Source: Rhizoctonia solani (taxonomy: Eukaryota > Basidiomycota > Agaricomycetes > Cantharellales > Ceratobasidiaceae). From it: a stretch of 64,000 bases of DNA. The position numbers and the translations under genes are program-made. The DNA is taken from contig NC_057378.1 of the NCBI RefSeq assembly GCF_016906535.1, positions 1,364,001 through 1,428,000 of the forward strand, given 5' to 3'. This document shows, piece by piece, positions 58,312 through 64,000 of the stretch; positions within the stretch are counted from its first letter, which is position 1, and every line of letters begins with the position of its first letter. A model generated the notes under the pieces. It was not told where the DNA came from, did no database searches, and saw only the letters and a list, made by a program, of their open reading frames with translations.

Positions 58312-59505
58312 ATGGAACCGGAGCCAACCCTTGCCTCTCTCCTCAAGGCTATCCAAACCCTCACCAGCCAAGTTGGGTCCTTGCAGGCCCAAATCCACAC
58401 TCAAGGCCAACAGCTCTCTGAGCTCAAAGCCATATGCAAGGAGACCAATGACCTCGTTGGAGACAAGGATCAGGGAGGAGCCCAAGCCAAGCCTGGCCCA
58501 TCGACTGGGCCTATCACTCCCCCCACTCATACAGGGGGAGAAGCGCACACTCCAGGAACGGTTAGGCCTGGACTCAAGGCCCCCTTCCGCCCTTCAAGAG
58601 GCACAGGTTTTGACTCCGAGGAAGAAGAGGAGCCAAGAAGAGCCCCCAAAAAGGAGCCTATGGGAACGCCTAAACAATCCCTCAGTTCCCTCACCCCCTT
58701 CAACTCCGGGTCTTCAGTGAAACAACCCAAAATGGAGTTACCGGACCCTTATAAGGGAGACACCAGGGGGAGGAAGGCCACACAGTGGCTTGATCGGATG
58801 CTCCTTTGGGTTGCCCTCCACAGGGATCAGTTTGATGAGGAGGAACAGATGGTGGTATGGATTTTATACCACATGACAGATAAGGCCGCTGACTGGGCCC
58901 TCCCCATCATTGGAACCATCATCAAGGGCAAGGGAAATCCGCCTACCACCATCCAGGCCCTAACGGGCAAATTCAAGGAGGCGTTTGCTGATCCAGATGC
59001 CAAGAGGGCTGCCGCCAGGAAAATTGCGGCGCTCTCCCAAACCACCACAACCTCCGAGTACGTCACGGAGTTCCGCAACCTCATGGCGGAATTAGACTGG
59101 AACAAGGAAGCCTATATCGCGCAGTTCACGCAAGGCCTCCACTGGAAAGTCAAGGAACTGCTATCAACCAAGGATAGCGTCCCCGACAAACTCAAAGCTA
59201 TTTTTGCGGCGTCCATAAAGATTGACAATATCCGCCGCAAAAATGAGGAGAACCGTCCAAAGAAGGCTCCCACCAAGGCCCCGGTCACCGCAACCACCTC
59301 TACCTCCACCACTACCACCAGGGTCCGCTTATCTGAGGACCCCAACTACGTCACCCCGGAGGAAAGGGACCGTCGCCGCGCTTCTGGCCTCTGTGTCAAG
59401 TGTGGTCAGAAGGGCCACGGAATCAAACAGTGCCCTAACGGATGGAAAGCCACAATCAAGGAGGTTGCCAAGGTGGCAGAAGAAGAAGGCTTGGGAAAAG
59501 ACTGA
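58312..59505 (+). CDS. gag: gag polyprotein of the chromovirus
   Basis: Structural protein forming the particle. The first ATG is at 58312 ([15 protein letters not shown]); the same frame is open upstream to at least 58249, where a GTG stands. Contents: coiled-coil-like N-terminus ([20 protein letters not shown]), Pro/Gly linker, retrotransposon-gag capsid domain ([17 protein letters not shown] ... [20 protein letters not shown] ... [15 protein letters not shown]), a basic Thr-rich stretch, and one CCHC zinc knuckle [14 protein letters not shown]. The stop at 59503-59505 is four bases after a slippery heptamer. Confidence 0.9.
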   Translation: MEPEPTLASLLKAIQTLTSQVGSLQAQIHTQGQQLSELKAICKETNDLVGDKDQGGAQAKPGPSTGPITPPTHTGGEAHTPGTVRPGLKAPFRPSRGTGFDSEEEEEPRRAPKKEPMGTPKQSLSSLTPFNSGSSVKQPKMELPDPYKGDTRGRKATQWLDRMLLWVALHRDQFDEEEQMVVWILYHMTDKAADWALPIIGTIIKGKGNPPTTIQALTGKFKEAFADPDAKRAAARKIAALSQTTTTSEYVTEFRNLMAELDWNKEAYIAQFTQGLHWKVKELLSTKDSVPDKLKAIFAASIKIDNIRRKNEENRPKKAPTKAPVTATTSTSTTTTRVRLSEDPNYVTPEERDRRRASGLCVKCGQKGHGIKQCPNGWKATIKEVAKVAEEEGLGKD

Positions 59506-62500
59506 AGTCAAGGACCGCTGCCAAGCCCTTGACTTCTAAGGACATTGTAGATAATTCTGTAGAGTTTGTTTCTGTTGGTCTAGACTCCAATAAAAAACCA
59601 CTATTGTTCATCGATCTATACGTCCAAAATTCCCTGGCAGAACCCATCAAAACCCTCATAGATTCCGGCGCAACCTCAAACTTTATATCCCCGACCTTAG
59701 TAGAAAAACTCAAAATCCCAAAAACCCTACTTGAAAATCCACGAGTAGTGAGAATGTTAGATGGTACTATATCCCAGACTGGTCGCATTTGGCACCAGGT
59801 TCAACTCGCGGTCTTGGCCAACGGCCATTTCCACCACATTCCTTTTCTTGTTTGCCCCATAGGCGACACCCCGGCTATCCTTGGCATGACATGGCTCACA
59901 TCGGAATCCCCTTTGATTGACTGGCAACAGGGACTTGTCACGTTTCCTGAACAGGCCCAGATAGCATCCAAAGAAGAAGCAGATATCAACCCATTAGCAG
60001 ACCTTCCGGAACAGTACCATGAATTTGCTAAGGTCTTTGGGGAAGAAGAGTTCAAAGTCTTACCTCCCCATAGGGAATACGATATAGCTATTGACTTATT
60101 ACCGGACGCCAAACTCTCACCTGGTCCAATTTATGGCATGACTGATGCAGAATCCAAGGCGCTGAAACAACACATTGATGAGGAGCTAGCAACGGGCAAG
60201 ATCCGCCCTAGTACCTCCTTGGCAGGTGCCCCAGTCATGTTCGTGAAAAAAGCAGATGGATCCCTCAGGCTAGTTGTCAATTATAGGAAGCTGAATGACG
60301 TCACCCATAAAAATGTATACCCTTTACCAAGGCAGGACAATCTCATGGCTAAACTTAGGCATGCCAAAGTCTTCACTAAACTGGACTTACGCTGGGGATA
60401 TAATAATGTTTGAATCAAGGAAGGTGACGAATGGAAAACGGCCTTCAGAACCAAATATGGCCTATTTGAATACCTGGTTATGCCTTTTGGTCTTACCAAT
60501 GCCCCTGCAGCGTTCCAACATTTTATGAACGACTTATTCAGGGATCTTATTGACGTCACTGTGGTCATATACCTGGATGACATACTGATCTTCTCAGAGA
60601 AACCCGAGGACCACCCAACCCACGTCAGGGAAGTCCTATCACGGCTACTGAAGAACCAGTTGTTCTGCAAACTATCCAAATGTCACTTCCACGTTACCAC
60701 CGTGGATTATCTAGGAATTGTCATCTCACCTGCAGGCTTCTCAATGGATCAAAAGAAGATAGAAGCCGTCACTTCCTGGCCCACACCCAGAACAGTCAAG
60801 CAAGTTCAGGCCTTCCTTGGTTTTGTCAACTATCTTTGTTGCTTCATCCCCAATTTCAGTTTGGTAGCACGTTCCCTGCACAACCTTACAAAAAAGGAAA
60901 CCCCATGGTCCTGGGGGAACCAAGAAGAAGAGGCATTCCAAGAACTGAAAACCCTAGTTACAAAGTCCCCGGTCCTGATTCATTCCAACCCCGAGCTCCC
61001 TTACTACCTAGAAACAGACGCATCAGGAGTAGCCATGGGAGCAATCCTTAGTCAGCAAGGCCCAGACAACAGACTACATCCAATCGCCTATATGTCAAAA
61101 TCGTTCTCAGGAGCAGAAGCCAACTATGACACCCACAATAAAGAACTTCTGGCTATCATCAAGGCATTGGAAGAATGGAGGATTTTTCTAGAAGCAACGG
61201 ATAAACCAATCCAGGTGTTCACAGATCATCGAAACTTGGAATATTGGATGCAGGCACGGACCTTTAATTGCAGACACGCGCGATGGCGCATCTTCCTGAG
61301 CAACTTTAATTTTGAAATCCACTATTGCCCAGGAAAACAGTCGGGAAAGCTGGATGCCCTATCTAGACGGTCGGACTATGTTGATGCACCCCAGGAACCA
61401 GAAATTATGTTACCAGCCAAAGTCTTTGCCAATGTTTCAGAGGAAGAAATGGACATCATTGCAGAAATCCGCACCAAGTTAAGGGATGACCCATCACTCA
61501 AACCAATTATTCAGTTCCTAACAGAAGATGCGGACAATGCACCTCCCTTGATCCGGAAGGCTTACAGGGACTATGATTGGGAAGAGGACCTACTCTGGTA
61601 CCAAGGAAAATTAGTAGTCCCAGATTCGGAACCACTGAAGGAAAAATTGTTAAGGGAATTCCACAACTCCCCACTGGCAGGTCACCCAGGTCAACAAAGG
61701 ACGCTTGAACTAGTCAGCAGAAGCTACTGGTGGCCTGGAATGAAGTCCTCAGCAAAAGAATGGGTCGAATGCTGCCCAACGTGCCAAGCCAATAGACAAG
61801 CCCATGCACCGGCTATTGCCCTCAAACCCTTAGAAGTCCCCCCTTTTCCATTTCATACTATCTCCTATGACTTCATCACCGGCTTCCCCAAGTTGCAAGG
61901 ACACGACGCAATCTTGGTAGTGATAGATTCGTTCTCCAAATTTGGTCACTTCATCCCAACGTCAAAGAAAGTCACCGCAAGGGGTTTAGCAGATCTATTT
62001 GTTAGCCATGTGTGGAAACTGCACGGATTACCGGTCAAAACCGTTTTGGATTGCGGAACCACGTTCACGGGAAAATTCTTAAGGGCACTATACCAACGAC
62101 TTGGGGTTAAACCAGCCTTCTCATCAGCCTACCACCCGGAATCCGATGGCCAAACGGAGAGAGTTAACCAATTCATTGAGTTCTACCTCAGGTCGTATGT
62201 TGCAGCGGATCACTCGGACTGGGCCACATGGTTGCCATTGGCGGAGTATGCTTACAACAACGCAAAACACTCCGCCACAGGGAAAACCCCCTTTGAGTTG
62301 GTTTATGGGAGAAACCCTGTGATGAACCCATCAAATGTCCTGGCAAACGTTCCAGAGGCAGATCTTGTGGCTGACACACTATCCCGGGAATGGCAGGAAG
62401 CAGAATCAGCACTCAAGATGACAAAGGAACGCATGACAAGCACCAGAGGGGTAGTACCGGAATACTCTGTAGGCAAAAAGGTCTGGTTAGATGGAAAAAA

Positions 62501-62912
62501 CGTAGAGCTAAGGACCAACTCCAACAAACTGGACCCCAAGCGACTAGGACCATTTGAAATCACAGAGAAGATCTCTAGTCACGCTTACCGCCTGAACCTA
62601 CCAGAAACCCTCAAAATCCATGATGTGTTCTACGTGGGATTACTGTCTAAGGTCCATGAATCCCTAAGCCAGCCATTTCCTAACCAACCCCCTCCTGAAA
62701 CAATAGAAGGGGAGGAAGAGTATGAAGTTGAAAAGATCATCAACTCCAAAAGACAACGAGGAAAGTGGTTCTACTTGATAAAATGGAAGGGCTATGGACC
62801 AGAAGATAACTCGTGGGAACCGGAAGAACTCCTGGAACACAGCCAAGAGGAAATTCAACGCTTCAACAAGTCACAACTGAAAAAGGCTCGTGACTCCGCC
62901 AAGAGCCTTTAA
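59442..62912 (+). pseudogene. pol: pol polyprotein, interrupted by one TGA
   Basis: In the -1 frame relative to gag, overlapping it by 64 nt. Domains in order: protease ([12 protein letters not shown], about 59660), reverse transcriptase ([22 protein letters not shown] box at about 60570), RNase H (ETDASGVAMGAILSQ, about 61014), integrase zinc finger (H-x-H at 61660-61690, CPTCQ), integrase core (second Asp in LDCGTTF, Glu in ESDGQTERV), a GPF module (KRLGPFEI), and a C-terminal chromodomain (WFYLIKWKGYGPEDNSWEP, about 62770-62830). A TGA at 60411-60413 cuts the reverse transcriptase between its conserved blocks; the same frame then continues without further stops to 62912. The chromodomain marks the chromovirus branch, known to target heterochromatin in related elements. 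Confidence 0.92.
59493..59499 (+). promoter_or_regulatory. Candidate -1 ribosomal frameshift site
   Basis: GGGAAAA, in register G GGA AAA with the gag frame. Slipping by -1 moves into the pol frame (GGG AAA AGA CTG), which is open from 59442 to the TGA at 60411. Confidence 0.7.
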
Positions 62913-62923
62913 GGGGAGGGCAA
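62911..62923 (+). other. Polypurine tract
   Basis: AAGGGGAGGGCAA directly before the 3' LTR; expected primer for plus-strand DNA synthesis. Confidence 0.8.
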
Positions 62924-63483
62924 TGTTATAACCTCCTAACATATACCATTAGAATCGCACGATTTTTCTGTTATTTTAGTATTTTTTACGGACTCAATAT
63001 CTTTTATTTTTCGATCACGTGATCTCGGCGCTTTTTTATGCCAAGATGCCGCGCCGAGATGCCGTGCCAAGGGCGCTTAGGAGAAATCCACGCTTCTGCG
63101 CAGCCCGCAGCACGCTTCTCTTTCACATGTAGGCTTCTATTCACACACGCACAGACCACATGTAGTTAGTAGTTTTGTCTATATATACAGCAGGAAAATT
63201 GCTTGGAGACACCAAGTCAATTTTACCTTGTCTCATACTCATTGAGGAGGACATCCAGCCAGCTAAGTAGCCGGCCCCATTAGTCATCAGTAGTCAACCC
63301 CCTTGCTTAACCTACCACACCTCCCAGGCCTAAGGCCCCCTCGCAGTAGTATAGATAAGCATACCGCCTTAAGCGGCATTAGGATAGCCTAGTATAGTAG
63401 TAGATTACCTTGTTGCTTGTAGTAGTACGGCCTTAAGCGCCCGCTCCCACCAGCGTGTACCCACCTTACAGTGGAGTACGACA
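62924..63483 (+). repeat. 3' LTR
   Basis: 560 bp. Differs from the 5' LTR by one T deleted in the T-run near 62975, T to C and A to G in the first palindrome, T to C near 63104, and C to T and G to A in the second palindrome. Confidence 0.9.
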
Positions 63484-64000
63484 TTGTAAAATCAACTTGC
63501 TTGTAGGCTTGTTTGACAAGGAGAGGACCCCCTGTACTAGCACGAGGGAAAAACACGTGATCTGGGCCACCTTGCGGGGTAGAATAATCAAAAACCCCCC
63601 ACCCACACGTAGTACCAAATTGCTATAAGGCAGACGGGCTCCAATCCCCCGCATACCACGTGTTTTGCCGGAACACAGTAGTTAGCGACCTTAGTCAGCT
63701 GAAACACCCGCTTGTAGAAAACCCGCTCATATCACGATTGCTAGATCTGTTGATTTGTTGTAGGGACTATCCAACGCTAGGTGCTTGACGCAAAGGTTTA
63801 GCGCCCACATACTACACAAAAACCGCCCATAAGTCCTGATATAGGCACTACCTCCCCCACGCTGTTTCCACCATTCCCTCCACACGCTCTGGAGTCCCAC
63901 ACCATACTCCCGTCCCTCCAGCCGCTCCTCTCGACGTTCCGTTCCAACCCATTCCCAACCACCCTCTTGCAGCGCATCTCCCACTTTGCAAGACTTGCCA
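63484..64000 (+). mobile_element. Interior of an older, diverged copy (5' UTR and start of gag), running off the window
   Basis: Matches 57791-58310 throughout with frequent substitutions (for example GTAAAATCAACTTG at 63486-63499; CACGAGGGAAAAACACGTGA; CTCATATCACGAT). The gag start region is altered: TTCCGTTCCAACCCATTCCC where the young copy has TTCCGTGGCAACCC. Reading continues past base 64000. Confidence 0.85.

Larger units (their letters stand above)
57230..63483 (+). mobile_element. Nearly complete chromodomain Ty3/Gypsy LTR retrotransposon (chromovirus)
   Basis: 6.25 kb: LTR, primer-binding region, gag, pol (protease, reverse transcriptase, RNase H, integrase, chromodomain), polypurine tract, LTR. 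The two LTRs differ at six sites (one single-base deletion, five transitions) over 561 bp, so the insertion is young. It lies inside an older relative, immediately after that element's 5' LTR; TTGTAAAAT occurs on both sides. One in-frame TGA in reverse transcriptase makes this copy non-autonomous as read. Confidence 0.92.

Noticed and set aside
1..64000. CRISPR array, rRNA genes, bacterial operons or telomere repeats
   Set aside because: Looked for and not found; introns and gene families show fungal nuclear DNA.

Overview
The window looks like nuclear DNA of a filamentous basidiomycete, most like Agaricomycetes of the Rhizoctonia/Ceratobasidiaceae type. This rests on dense 50-60 nt GT-AG introns, two fungal NLR-like (STAND) genes, a wood/plant-decay enzyme set (two AA9-CBM1 enzymes, a laccase-like oxidase, a pepsin-like and a fungalysin protease) and a chromodomain Ty3/Gypsy element. 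Species is inference; no rRNA or marker gene is present. Genes are given as start-to-stop spans that include introns; splice sites were read by eye.

Layout. 1-4.9 kb (-): 5' two thirds of a FAB1/PIKfyve lipid kinase, kinase domain beyond the left edge. 6.0-8.1 kb (-): two unrecognised spliced genes. 9.3-12.9 kb: a PrxQ/BCP-type peroxiredoxin (-) and a mitochondrial tRNA-modification gene MTO1 (+) share a 178 bp divergent promoter; MTO1 carries an apparent 1-nt frameshift. 13.2-17.4 kb (+): patatin-NB-ARC-TPR NLR whose patatin active-site serine is replaced. 17.7-20.0 kb (+): a very divergent xylulokinase-like FGGY protein with a GC-AG intron. 20.9-25.7 kb (-): NACHT-WD40 NLR with 14 WD repeats. 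26.9-30.6 kb (-): aspartic protease and AA9-CBM1 copy 1. 31.2-36.1 kb (-): SulP-STAS-cNMP transporter. 40.2-41.5 kb (+): AA9-CBM1 copy 2, inverted relative to copy 1 and sharing with it a nearly identical tract that spans an intron. 43.0-45.9 kb (-): laccase-like multicopper oxidase with a 9-nt exon. 50.5-53.2 kb (+): fungalysin (M36). 54.7-64.0 kb: fold-back repeats, then a pile of LTRs and one nearly complete chromovirus (57230-63483) nested just inside the 5' LTR of an older, diverged relative whose interior resumes at 63484.

How it works together: the centre combines two immune-receptor-type genes with secreted carbohydrate- and protein-degrading enzymes. There is no sign of a single operon-like pathway. 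The most informative non-gene signal is in the retroelement: a primer-like segment at the predicted 5' end of its RNA is exactly complementary to the sequence just after the LTR (Tf1-like self-priming), two LTR palindromes show compensatory changes between copies, and a canonical GGGAAAA slippery site joins gag to pol. Long gene-poor stretches (36-40 kb, 46-50.5 kb) hold nothing that I can identify.
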